This document shows positions 1-6,867 of a DNA stretch of 12,032 nt, piece after piece. Positions within the stretch are counted from its first letter, which is position 1. Each line of letters begins with the position of its first letter. A program made the position numbers and the translations under genes. The DNA is from an uncultured Collinsella sp. (GTDB lineage: Bacteria > Actinomycetota > Coriobacteriia > Coriobacteriales > Coriobacteriaceae). Under the pieces are notes generated by a model. The model made no database searches and was not told the origin of the DNA. It saw only the letters and a list, made by a program, of their open reading frames with translations. The stretch covers positions 1-12,032 of the forward strand of contig CAKTWE010000054.1 in NCBI GenBank assembly GCA_934630385.1. The letters are read 5' to 3'.

Positions 1-879
1 GTTCACGAAAACCATTCCATCGGACAGACCATGGCCATCGCGCCCAAAAAGGGCCTGTTCGACGACATTTCCATTCCCCAAATCATCGCCGGCGCCGCAG
101 CTGCCGCCACGAGCGTCGCGCTTGCTTCCAAGATCGGCATCGCTGGTTCAGTAATTGGTGCCGCCGTGAGCTCGGTCATCACCGTTGTGTCCTCGCAGGT
201 CTACCGCCACTTTATCTCTGCCAGCGCCGAAGCCCTCAAAGGTACGCACGCCGCCGACGACTACCCTGCCGGCGCCTATGAGCCCGTTGAGTTGAATGCC
301 GAGGAGCACCTGGGCGGCGCCGCGACTACGCAGGAGATGCGCCAGATTGCGGGGCGCGCGACCACGGCGCGCGTCGCCCCCAACAGCCTGCGCGCCAAGG
401 CGGCGGCAGAGCGCAGCCAGACGCAGAAGAAGGTCATCATCTTCTCGATCGCCATCGCCATCGTCGCGGTCATCGCCTGCGCCGGCGCTATCCTTGTCAC
501 CACCGCCGGTGAGGGCCTGGGCGAGCGTCCCGAGCCAATCCTTTCGTCGCGCACGACCGAGAGCGACGTAGATAGCTCCGGCCAATCGCAAAGCCAGAAG
601 GACGACCCGCAGGGCGCCCCCGCATCCACCGACTCGTCCTCGAACACCCCTGATCAATCGCAGGGCGTCGATTCCTCTGCGAACAACAGCGGCACGCAAT
701 CCGACACGACCGACTCAAGCCAAACGACTGACGGCTCTCAACCGAGCGCGGGCGACCAGACGAACGGCAATACATCGAGTACGGGATCTACCGACAACAG
801 CAACACCAACAGCTCGAGTGGAACCGCGTCCGGCACGGCATCTGACAGCTCGAGCCAAGGCACGGCATCGGGCAACTAA
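1..879 (+). CDS. Membrane protein with Ser/Thr-rich C-terminal tail, function unknown (5' end possibly outside window)
   Basis: I do not recognise a named family. The frame is open from base 1, and the first in-window ATG is at 31. Only a weak GGA lies before that ATG, so the true start may be upstream of the window. Counting from ATG 31 (282 residues), residues 13-58 are Ala/Gly/Ile/Val-rich and could form one or two membrane-associated helices. Residues 60-130 are soluble and Ala/Arg-rich. Residues 133-157, beginning with a KK pair, form a clear transmembrane helix. Residues 165-282 are a low-complexity tail of Ser, Thr, Gln, Asn, Asp and Gly. Basic residues before the second helix suggest the tail is outside the cell. 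There is no LPXTG sorting signal and no recognisable enzyme motif. A good terminator follows at 914-950. That it is coding is fairly sure; a cell-surface or spacer role is inference. Confidence 0.75.
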   Translation, partial: VHENHSIGQTMAIAPKKGLFDDISIPQIIAGAAAAATSVALASKIGIAGSVIGAAVSSVITVVSSQVYRHFISASAEALKGTHAADDYPAGAYEPVELNAEEHLGGAATTQEMRQIAGRATTARVAPNSLRAKAAAERSQTQKKVIIFSIAIAIVAVIACAGAILVTTAGEGLGERPEPILSSRTTESDVDSSGQSQSQKDDPQGAPASTDSSSNTPDQSQGVDSSANNSGTQSDTTDSSQTTDGSQPSAGDQTNGNTSSTGSTDNSNTNSSSGTASGTASDSSSQGTASGN

Positions 880-913
880 GCACGTTTGCCTCTCATAGAG
901 AACCGACCTGTAT

Positions 914-950
914 AACGGGCGCGAACCGGCAACGGTCGCGCCCGTTTGCC
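914..950 (+). terminator. Intrinsic terminator after the first gene
   Basis: The arms AACGGGCGCG and CGCGCCCGTT enclose a further ACCG/CGGT pairing, closed by a GCAA (GNRA) tetraloop, with one bulged A. The hairpin is followed by TTTGCCTT, so the U-tract is short but the stem is very stable. It lies 34 bases after the stop codon at 877-879. Confidence 0.75.
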
Positions 951-1017
951 TTGGGCGCCGAGGTAGCACGCCCCGTGCGATGGTAAGATGCTTTGGTGTG
1001 TAAAGAGGAGATTTGCC

Positions 1018-2319
1018 ATGAGCAAGACAATAGTTAAGCCCACGCTATCGCTGGGCAACCACATCTATCTGTATCGCCTGCTGCGCGATGCGATTGGGTG
1101 CGGCAAGCAAACGTTTATGACGCAGGTCGAGGAGGCACTCGCCGCTGGTGACATGGCCGCTTATGACCTGGGCTTCGAGTCCACGCGCGAGCTGCTCGAG
1201 GAACTCGACGACTGCATTAAGCTGACTGTCTTTAAGGGCGGTCGCCTGTATGCCACGGTCATCGCCAACGAGGCATGGGATGCCGCACTTGCCAAGGGCG
1301 AGGACAAGCCCAAGGCCACCAAGGGCGCCAAGCAGTCCTACAAAAAGAAAAAGCGCGGCGAGAAGGACCTGAAGGCCGTGCGTCCCAAGCACGTTAAGCG
1401 CGCCGAGCCCGAGCCCGTGGCCGAGGTTGTGCCGGAGCCCGAAGCAACGGTTGAAGTCGCTGTTGAAGTAACGGCAGAGGTCGATACCGAAATCGCCGCC
1501 ACGACCGATCCCAAAGCCATATCCGAGCAGGAAGCCACTGCGGAGCTCGACGAGGCTCCCAAGTCGACAACCGAAGAAGCCGCCGACCAACCTGAGGCGT
1601 CTGCGTTCCAAAACAGCGATGTCTTTGGCGACGAGGCCGAGGACGATCAGCCCGAAGAGCCCGCAGAACAGGACGCTACCGAGGTGGCAGCGGAGCCCGA
1701 GACGCCGCAGCCCGCCATCTCGCTCACGGTCGTCTATGACCCCGAGAACGCCAACGCCGGCATCACCACCATGGCCTCCACGCCGGTCGATGCAAAGTCG
1801 AGCGTCGAGAACGGGAACGCGACGCAGGTTGAGGTTGAAACCGCAGCCGCAGACGCGCCCGTCACCGTGAAGTCCGCAGATTCCGCGATCAAGCCGGAAG
1901 CGACGCCGGAGCCCGCACCCGTCATCGAATCCGTGCCCGCCGCTGCTTGCGACCAAATTCCCGCACCGGCACCGGCTCCGGCCCCTGTTGCAGTACCGGC
2001 CCCCGCACCCGCAGCACCGGCCATCCCCGAGGACTTCCCCGTCGATTTCACAACCGAGGTCTTCTGCCCCGGTCCGTTGCTACACCAGCTGTCGACCTAT
2101 CTCCCCTACGGCGCCGATACCCTCGGTATCGTCGGCGAGTACTACTGGATCGCCCGCGAGCGCGGCACCATCGACGTTGCACGCAACCGAGCGAGCTTCC
2201 CCCTGCGCTACACGCAGGCCGGTGAGCGCCGCGAGGTTACCGTGCGCATTCGCCGCAACACCACCGGCGGTCTCGGAGCCACCTGGACTATCGATAAAGT
2301 CGAAGAACCCGAGCAGTAA
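1018..2319 (+). CDS. LOTUS/OST-HTH-like N-terminal domain protein with long acidic and Pro-Ala linker, function unknown
   Basis: The start at 1018 is chosen over the in-frame ATG at 988 because AAAGAGGAG (1002-1010) sits 7 bases before it; the product is 433 residues. Residues 12-85 resemble a small winged-helix fold of the LOTUS/OST-HTH type: a helical start (YLYRLLRDAI), a central 'YDLGFESTRELLEEL' block and a closing strand 'IKLTVFKGGRLYATV'. This is my pattern reading, not a database result. Residues 94-128 are Lys-rich, residues 129-235 are very Glu-rich, and residues 300-336 are a Pro-Ala repeat, so the middle is probably disordered. Residues 338-433 form a second compact domain with 'EYYWIARERGTIDVARN' and an Arg-rich strand near 405-413. 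No signal peptide or membrane helix is seen. An RNA-binding role would fit the N-terminal domain and basic stretch but is inference. A possible extended -10 (TGGTAAGAT, 981-989) precedes it. Confidence 0.8.
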   Translation: MSKTIVKPTLSLGNHIYLYRLLRDAIGCGKQTFMTQVEEALAAGDMAAYDLGFESTRELLEELDDCIKLTVFKGGRLYATVIANEAWDAALAKGEDKPKATKGAKQSYKKKKRGEKDLKAVRPKHVKRAEPEPVAEVVPEPEATVEVAVEVTAEVDTEIAATTDPKAISEQEATAELDEAPKSTTEEAADQPEASAFQNSDVFGDEAEDDQPEEPAEQDATEVAAEPETPQPAISLTVVYDPENANAGITTMASTPVDAKSSVENGNATQVEVETAAADAPVTVKSADSAIKPEATPEPAPVIESVPAAACDQIPAPAPAPAPVAVPAPAPAAPAIPEDFPVDFTTEVFCPGPLLHQLSTYLPYGADTLGIVGEYYWIARERGTIDVARNRASFPLRYTQAGERREVTVRIRRNTTGGLGATWTIDKVEEPEQ

Positions 2320-2323
2320 CGAC

Positions 2324-2362
2324 AAACGGCTCAAATCCAAATCAGGATTTGAGCCGTTTTAT
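2324..2362. terminator. Bidirectional intrinsic terminator between convergent genes (copy 1 of a repeated hairpin)
   Basis: A perfect 15-bp stem, AAACGGCTCAAATCC (2324-2338) with GGATTTGAGCCGTTT (2345-2359), encloses the loop AAATCA. It is followed by a T-rich end (TTTATTG) on the plus strand and has only a short A-run (AAA) on the other side. It lies between the convergent plus-strand LOTUS-like gene and minus-strand treC. The stem is the same as in the terminator at 6651-6694. Confidence 0.88.
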
Positions 2363-2412
2363 TGTGCCAATCAGGCCGCGCTCAGCTGCAAATGGACACA
2401 ATGCCCATGCGC

Positions 2413-4131
2413 CTATTTACGAATGAGCGCATATCCCTCAAAGGGGCGAAGTGCCTGCAGGTCCTCAACATCCCCATAAGAGTGCAACAGCACGTCCCAC
2501 TCCCCTTGAGCCAGCAGTTCCCGGACTTCCGGACCCACTTCACTCATATCATCGGAGAAATTGGCAACCACAAGCATCGATCCAGGCGCAGACATGTCTT
2601 CGATCGTCGCCACCGACGCATCATAGGGCTCTCCGACAGGAAGATTGCCAAATCGCCCATACGCGAGCACGGGCACACTGTCTGCGTCAACAAAACGGAC
2701 CTTGCCCGTCGCCACCACAGGCAAATCGTGCCGCAGCTCATTCACCTGACGATAGAACTCAAAAATTGAATTCGAAACGCCCACTTCGAGCTCCGCCGTT
2801 ATCTCATCTTGGCTACAATCCTTCGCATCGCGAGCCATCGGAACCCAAGGCTCAGCGATCGAAAAACCATGGTGCACCTCGCCATTCCACTGCATAGGCA
2901 GGCGGCCGTTATCGCGCGAATGCATGTTGATAATCGCGAGCGCCTCTTCGGGCGCCTTTCCCTGCTCGAGCAAGATGCGGTAATAGTTGCGGCTCTCGAC
3001 ATCGTTGAACTCTTCGATGCTCGTAAAGTGTGCGTTGGTCGAGCCCAGCTCGTCACCTTGATAGATATAGGGCGTGCCGCGCAACAGGTCCATAAAGAAC
3101 GCGAGCATCTTTGCCGCGGGAATGCGCAGGGAACCGTCGGTCCCAAAACGCGAGAGGGCGCGTGGCTGGTCGTGATTATCCCAGAACACGGCATTCCAAC
3201 CACCGCCCGCCTGCATACCCTCCTGCCAGGTAGCAAGAGTCTTTTGCAACAGCGCGAAGTCAGGAACCTTGTTTACCCACTTCCTCCCGTTCTCAAAATC
3301 GACCTTAAGATGATGGAAGTTGAAGGTCATAGCGAGCTCGTGGTTTTGAGGCTGCGTATATCGAATGCAAGCCTCAAGGCCCGTCGAATTCATCTCTCCG
3401 ACCGTCATCATGCCCTCGATGCCGCCCTCACGCACCAGCTCCTGGATGTAGCTGTCCACACGCGCACCGTCCGTGTAAAAGCGGCGACCATCGCCCTCGT
3501 AGTCGTCTTCCCATGAATCTGGCTTATCGATTAGATTGATTACGTCGAAGCGAAAGCCGTCAACGCCCTTCTCGCGCCAAAAACGCAAGACATCGGCAAC
3601 CTCATGCCTCACTTCAGGATTTTTCCAGTTGAGGTCGGGTTGGCTCGGGTCAAATAGGTGCAGGTACCATTTGCCAACATGAGGCTCCCAGGTCCAGGCG
3701 GGACCGCCAAACTTCGAATCCCAGTTGCAGGGAAGCTCACACGGTGACCCCTCTTCAAAAATAAAGTAGTCCTGGTAGCGCTTGTCGCCCGCGATGGCTC
3801 GCTGAAACCACTCATGCTCGCTCGAAACATGGTTAAATACCATGTCGAGCATAAGGCCGATGCCGCGCGCATGCGCCTCGCGCGAAAGCTCTTCGAACTC
3901 CTCCATGGTTCCAAATCGCGGATCGATGCTTCGGTAATCGGCCACGTCGTAGCCGTTGTCCTTTTGCGGCGAGACAAAAAATGGGGTTATCCAGAGGTAA
4001 TCGATACCAAGCTGCTTGAGGTAGTCGAGCTTTTGCGTGATGCCGGGCAGATCGCCCCAGCCGTCGCCATTAGAATCGTTAAAGCTCTTGGGATAGATTT
4101 GGTACACGACCTTGTTACTGATATCGAGCAT
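2413..4131 (-). CDS. treC: Trehalose-6-phosphate hydrolase (GH13 alpha-glucosidase)
   Basis: A cytoplasmic enzyme that hydrolyses trehalose-6-phosphate to glucose and glucose-6-phosphate. The start at 4131 gives 572 residues, close to other TreC proteins. It has GAGGA about 6 bases upstream, whereas the longer GTG start at 4170 has no comparable site and would run through the intercistronic hairpin. The GH13 barrel signatures are complete: the N-terminal VYQIYPKSF and NGDGWGDLPGI segments; region I with D96, N100 and H101; the catalytic nucleophile D196 in GFRFDVIN; the acid/base E246 in VGEMNS; and the transition-state stabiliser D321 in NHDQPR. A C-terminal beta domain follows. The sequence alone could also fit an oligo-1,6-glucosidase. 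The gene is next to treB and treR, which settles the substrate as trehalose-6-phosphate with good confidence. It is the second gene of a treB-treC operon, 89 bases after treB. Confidence 0.93.
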   Translation of the reverse strand: MLDISNKVVYQIYPKSFNDSNGDGWGDLPGITQKLDYLKQLGIDYLWITPFFVSPQKDNGYDVADYRSIDPRFGTMEEFEELSREAHARGIGLMLDMVFNHVSSEHEWFQRAIAGDKRYQDYFIFEEGSPCELPCNWDSKFGGPAWTWEPHVGKWYLHLFDPSQPDLNWKNPEVRHEVADVLRFWREKGVDGFRFDVINLIDKPDSWEDDYEGDGRRFYTDGARVDSYIQELVREGGIEGMMTVGEMNSTGLEACIRYTQPQNHELAMTFNFHHLKVDFENGRKWVNKVPDFALLQKTLATWQEGMQAGGGWNAVFWDNHDQPRALSRFGTDGSLRIPAAKMLAFFMDLLRGTPYIYQGDELGSTNAHFTSIEEFNDVESRNYYRILLEQGKAPEEALAIINMHSRDNGRLPMQWNGEVHHGFSIAEPWVPMARDAKDCSQDEITAELEVGVSNSIFEFYRQVNELRHDLPVVATGKVRFVDADSVPVLAYGRFGNLPVGEPYDASVATIEDMSAPGSMLVVANFSDDMSEVGPEVRELLAQGEWDVLLHSYGDVEDLQALRPFEGYALIRK

Positions 4132-4168
4132 TGCTCGTCCTCGCTCATCACCAGGGAATGTGAAATAC

Positions 4169-4207
4169 ACGAGCGCCGCTGATGGGCAAAGCCACCGCGG
4201 CGCTCGT
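4169..4207 (-). repeat. Intercistronic hairpin between treB and treC
   Basis: Perfect 11-bp arms ACGAGCGCCGC (4169-4179) and GCGGCGCTCGT (4197-4207) enclose a 17-base loop that contains a further GGC/GCC pairing. On the operon (minus) strand the hairpin is followed by GTATTTCACA, not a real U-tract. It is therefore better read as an RNA stability or processing element, or a partial attenuator, than as a full terminator. Confidence 0.65.
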
Positions 4208-4220
4208 AGGGCACGTAGGG

Positions 4221-5696
4221 TTACTTATCCTGAGCGGCCAACTCCGCGCGAATCTCGGCGGCACTGGCCTCGGCCTCCTCGCGAATGCCTTTCTTGGAGC
4301 CCACGATAACCGTCAGAACAAAAGGAACGACCAGCACGATGAGCATGCAAACCGCAAACATCGCCCAGCTGTCAGGCTGCATCGAAAGGATTCCCGGCAG
4401 GCCACCGACGCCAACGGCGTTTGCGGTGCAGTTTGTCACCACGCTCAAAAGACCAGCAAGGGAGGAGCCGATCATGGCACACACAAACGGGAACGTGTAC
4501 TTAAGGTTGACGCCGAACATGGCAGGCTCGGTAACACCCAGGTAGCAAGAGATGATGGCGGGAATATTTACCTGCTGGTCACGATCATTGGAACGCTGCA
4601 GATACGCCATGCCCAATACAGCCGAGCCTTGTGCGATATTGGAAAGCGCAATCATGGGCCAAAGCATAGTGCCACCAAAATCGGCAATCAGTTGCAGGTC
4701 GATGGCGTTAGACATGTGGTGCAGGCCGGTAATAACCAGCGGCGCATAGAACGCACCAAAGATAGCGCCGAACAGGGCACGGAACGGACCGGTGATGCCG
4801 GCGTAAATGATGGCGGAGACACCGCTACCGAGCCACCAGCCAATGGGTCCAAGGACAAAGTGGGCGGCCATGACGGCAAGCAGCAGGCTGCAGAATGGAA
4901 CGACGATCATCGAGACGACCTCGGGCGTGATCTTGCGGAAGAAACGCTCCAAGAAGCCAAGCGTAACTGCAGCGAGAATCGCGGGGATGACCTGCGCCTG
5001 ATAGCCGATCATATTGACCTGGGCAAAGCCAAAGTCCCAATGCGGAATCTGATCAGCCGGCGTGCCGGCAACGGCATAGGCGTTAAGAAGCTGCCCGGAG
5101 ATAAGCGTCAGGCCCAAAACGATACCGAGCATGGGTGTGCCACCCATCTTTTTGGTGACCGACCAGCAGATGCCCACTGGAATGCCGGTATGGAAAACTG
5201 CCTCGCCGATCAACCAGAGGAAGCTGTCGACGCCAGCCCAAAATTGACTCAGCTGCACGAGCGTCTGCGTACCGTCGCCAAACACATACAACGAATCGAT
5301 GCAATTGCGGAAACCGAGAATGAGGCCGCCGACGATAACGGCGGGAATGATGGGGGCAAAAACCTCAGCGATAACGGTCATAGCGCGTTGAACGGGATTC
5401 TGGTTTTGGACGGCGGCAGCCTTGGCTGCGTCCTTGCTCACGCCCTCGATTCCGGCGATCTCAGTAAACTCCGAATAGTAGGCCTTGACGTCGTTACCGA
5501 TGATGACCTGGAACTGCCCAGCCTGCGTAAAGCTACCCTTGGTATAGGGAAGCGCCTCGATACCCGGCACGTCGGCCTTCGATTCATCGTTGAGCACGAA
5601 CCTCATGCGCGTCATACAGTGGCTCACAGCGGCAATATTGTCCTTGCCTCCCACCAGCTCGAGCAGCTTGGTCGCGTCGTCCGCATACTTACCCAT
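4221..5696 (-). CDS. treB: PTS trehalose-specific EIIBC transporter
   Basis: An inner-membrane phosphotransferase permease that imports trehalose and phosphorylates it to trehalose-6-phosphate. The start at 5696 has an excellent AAGGAGG site about 5-6 bases upstream; the longer frame from 5729 has no such site. The product is 491 residues. Residues 1-85 are the EIIB domain, with the phosphorylated cysteine C27 in SHCMTRMRF. Residues ~100-470 are the multi-helix EIIC domain. Its blocks match the E. coli TreB sequence as I recall it: GGLILGFRN, ICWSVTKKMGGTP, GYQAQVIPA, YAPLVITG and ALSNIAQGSAV, then LGVTEPAMFGVNLKY. There is no EIIA domain, so phosphate must come from an EIIA encoded elsewhere, as for E. 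coli TreB with EIIA-Glc. It is the first gene of the treBC operon and divergent from treR. TreR operators lie upstream, but I could not identify a convincing promoter. Confidence 0.95.
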   Translation of the reverse strand: MGKYADDATKLLELVGGKDNIAAVSHCMTRMRFVLNDESKADVPGIEALPYTKGSFTQAGQFQVIIGNDVKAYYSEFTEIAGIEGVSKDAAKAAAVQNQNPVQRAMTVIAEVFAPIIPAVIVGGLILGFRNCIDSLYVFGDGTQTLVQLSQFWAGVDSFLWLIGEAVFHTGIPVGICWSVTKKMGGTPMLGIVLGLTLISGQLLNAYAVAGTPADQIPHWDFGFAQVNMIGYQAQVIPAILAAVTLGFLERFFRKITPEVVSMIVVPFCSLLLAVMAAHFVLGPIGWWLGSGVSAIIYAGITGPFRALFGAIFGAFYAPLVITGLHHMSNAIDLQLIADFGGTMLWPMIALSNIAQGSAVLGMAYLQRSNDRDQQVNIPAIISCYLGVTEPAMFGVNLKYTFPFVCAMIGSSLAGLLSVVTNCTANAVGVGGLPGILSMQPDSWAMFAVCMLIVLVVPFVLTVIVGSKKGIREEAEASAAEIRAELAAQDK

Positions 5697-5756
5697 GCGT
5701 TCCTCCTTCTGCGCTTTTCGACAGAACACTGTAGGTGGCCCACCCGCCTTTAAATG

Positions 5757-5778
5757 ACAACTTATTTGAATAAGTTGT
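5757..5778. promoter_or_regulatory. Probable TreR operator 1 (treB-proximal)
   Basis: A perfect palindrome with 10-bp arms, ACAACTTATT and AATAAGTTGT, around a central TG. It is the best of three related sites in the treB-treR gap. It lies 61 bases upstream of the treB start, where a bound repressor would block or cover the treB promoter. Assignment to TreR rests on position and on repetition of the motif. Confidence 0.78.
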
Positions 5779-5819
5779 TTGACAGCAACTAGTTTAGCCA
5801 GATTGATTCTACGTTTCTT

Positions 5820-5839
5820 GGCTTATTTGAATAAGTTGC
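5820..5839. promoter_or_regulatory. Probable TreR operator 2 (middle)
   Basis: A second copy of the motif. The core CTTATT-TG-AATAAG is perfect and the right half AATAAGTTGC is extended, while the left outer bases (GG) are degenerate. Its centre is 61 bases from operator 1 and 81 bases from operator 3. Confidence 0.7.
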
Positions 5840-5887
5840 TGAACGGTCGATTTTTCACGGCAAACGGCGAGCATCGGATTCGAACGG

Positions 5888-5893
5888 TATACT
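5888..5893 (+). promoter_or_regulatory. Candidate -10 box of treR
   Basis: TATACT, 5/6 to the sigma-70 -10 consensus, would place the transcription start near 5900, inside operator 3, and give a very short leader. No good -35 is visible at 16-18 bases upstream. An alternative upstream -35 (TTGACA, 5779-5784) exists but has only a poor -10 at the right distance. Confidence 0.4.
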
Positions 5894-5898
5894 GAAAT

Positions 5899-5920
5899 AC
5901 AACTTATTTAAATAATTCAA
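5899..5920. promoter_or_regulatory. Probable TreR operator 3 (autoregulatory, overlaps treR start region)
   Basis: The left half ACAACTTATT is perfect; the right half is reduced to AATAAT around a central TA. The site abuts the treR ribosome binding site (AAAGGA, 5919-5924) and covers the predicted transcription start, as expected for autorepression. Confidence 0.65.
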
Positions 5921-5929
5921 AGGACAGCT

Positions 5930-6646
5930 ATGAAGGCCATCTGGCAAGGCATCTACACCGATATCAAAGGCGACATTCTTGAGGGAACGTATCCTTTTCA
6001 GTCGTTTCTCCCCTCCGAGGCCCAACTCGTCCAAAAATACGAGTGCTCGCACAACACACTTCGACGCGCCCTCACGGCTCTCGCCGACGAGGGGTTGGTG
6101 CAGCCGATCCATGGCAAGGGTGTCCGCGTCATTTGGCGCCCACGAAGCCGCGCCCTCTTTGAAGTTGGCGGCATCGAGACATACGACGAATCCATCAGGC
6201 GCTTGGAGCTTGATTCCGAAACAAAGGTGACGCTCTTTGAGCAAGTCAAAGCCACCGAAAAGGCAGCCCACAGAACGGGGTTTGAAATCGGGTCAGATCT
6301 CATTCATCTCGAGCGTGTTCGTTCCATAGCCGGTTGCCCAGTCATTCACGATGAAAGCTATTTTTTGGCAAGCGACGTACAGGGGCTCGATGCCGATAAG
6401 GCCTCAAGCTCCATTTATCGATATCTCGAGCAGAACCTTGGCCTTAAGATTGCCCAAAGCAGTCGCGAAATAACCGTCGAACCCGCCACCAAGCGCGACT
6501 ATGAGCTGTTGGACCTTCCCGAAGGCTGCTACATGGCCGTTATGTCCAACCAAGTCTTTACCGCCGCCGGAGAAATGTTCGAATACACCTGTTCGCGACA
6601 CCGCCCCGACTACTTTGTCTTTCACGATATCGCTCGACGCAAGTAG
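5930..6646 (+). CDS. treR: GntR-family trehalose operon repressor
   Basis: A 238-residue transcription repressor of the GntR/HutC class, the same length I recall for Bacillus TreR. The winged helix-turn-helix covers residues 1-70, with the DNA-reading part around LPSEAQLVQKYECSHNTLRR (28-46), followed by the wing HGKGVRV (61-67). Residues ~90-232 form the UTRA effector domain, with the HLERVRSI strand and the closing 'FEYTCSRHRPDYF' block. The start at 5930 has AAAGGA 5 bases upstream. It is divergent from treB, and three palindromic sites lie in the gap. By family precedent the inducer is trehalose-6-phosphate. Binding at 5757-5778 should repress treBC, and binding at 5899-5920 should repress treR itself. 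The regulator type and partner are well supported; the effector is inferred. Confidence 0.92.
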   Translation: MKAIWQGIYTDIKGDILEGTYPFQSFLPSEAQLVQKYECSHNTLRRALTALADEGLVQPIHGKGVRVIWRPRSRALFEVGGIETYDESIRRLELDSETKVTLFEQVKATEKAAHRTGFEIGSDLIHLERVRSIAGCPVIHDESYFLASDVQGLDADKASSSIYRYLEQNLGLKIAQSSREITVEPATKRDYELLDLPEGCYMAVMSNQVFTAAGEMFEYTCSRHRPDYFVFHDIARRK

Positions 6647-6650
6647 CAGC

Positions 6651-6694
6651 AAAAAAAACGGCTCAAATCCAAACCCGGATTTGAGCCGTTTTTA
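6651..6694. terminator. Bidirectional intrinsic terminator between treR and ettA (copy 2 of a repeated hairpin)
   Basis: A perfect 17-bp stem (6654-6670 with 6677-6693) encloses the loop AAACCC. It has an eight-A run on its left and a T-run on its right, so it works in both directions. It starts 5 bases after the treR stop. On the minus strand it would end the ettA transcript. The stem is identical over its 15 inner pairs to the terminator at 2324-2362. Confidence 0.9.
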
Positions 6695-6722
6695 TTTGTT
6701 GATGTTGCGTAACCAACAGCGA

Positions 6723-6822
6723 GCGGGTCGCAAATGCCCCAGGTTGCCGTGAAAGAGGAGCGACGCGTACTTCGGTACGCGAGCGACGGCTTGAACGGCA
6801 AGATGGGGTGCTTGCGGCCCGC
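6723..6822. repeat. Large nested inverted-repeat structure in the treR-ettA gap
   Basis: The outer arms are 6723-6741 and 6804-6822 (19 bases, one mismatch and three G-U pairs in the plus-strand RNA). The middle arms TTGCCGT (6744-6750) and ACGGCAA (6795-6801) are perfect. The inner stem CGCGTAC-TTCG-GTACGCG (6764-6781) carries a stable C(UUCG)G loop. No ORF with a ribosome binding site is visible. It could be a palindromic dispersed repeat or a structured RNA in the ettA 3' untranslated region; I do not recognise a known family. Confidence 0.7.
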
Positions 6823-6835
6823 GCAGCGTCGAGCA

Positions 6836-6863
6836 GTTACGCGGTTTGGTAAAACCGCGTAAC
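6836..6863. repeat. Strong hairpin immediately after the ettA stop codon
   Basis: Perfect 12-bp arms GTTACGCGGTTT (6836-6847) and AAACCGCGTAAC (6852-6863) enclose a 4-base loop. No U-tract follows on either strand, so it is not a normal terminator. Its right arm ends in GCGTAAC, which is repeated directly at 6707-6713 and so could pair alternatively with the left arm. Confidence 0.7.
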
Positions 6864-6867
6864 AAAA

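Noticed and set aside
988..1017. ATG at 988 as the start of the LOTUS-like gene
   Set aside because: It adds ten unlikely residues, and the AAAGAGGAG site at 1002-1010 points to 1018.
1045..1956. 303-codon minus-strand frame opposite the LOTUS-like gene
   Set aside because: Gly/Leu/Arg-rich composition is the antisense of a Glu/Ala/Pro-rich linker; the plus-strand gene has the ribosome binding site and a terminator.
1970..2030. Tandem repeat in the Pro-Ala segment as a separate repeat element
   Set aside because: It is a coding low-complexity stretch (PAP repeats) in frame, with no independent structure.
2413..4131. Calling the GH13 enzyme an oligo-1,6-glucosidase
   Set aside because: Motifs overlap between the subfamilies, but treB and treR adjacency makes trehalose-6-phosphate the coherent substrate.
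4132..4170. GTG start at 4170 extending treC by 13 residues
   Set aside because: No ribosome binding site, extension is outside the GH13 family N-terminus, and it would run through the base of the intercistronic hairpin. The ATG at 4131 has GAGGA.
4182..5753. 523-codon open frame on the plus strand opposite treB
   Set aside because: It is the antisense shadow of a clear EIIBC gene. It has no ribosome binding site and no recognisable domain.
5779..5807. TTGACA at 5779 as the main treR promoter
   Set aside because: The -35 is perfect but the -10 at 17 bases (ATTGAT) is poor; the TATACT at 5888-5893 is closer to the gene. Left undecided rather than annotated.
5874..5886. GGATTCGAAC, resembling the reverse complement of a tRNA T-loop
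   Set aside because: The flanking bases do not form a T-stem and no acceptor or anticodon arm is found; chance match in the treB-treR gap.
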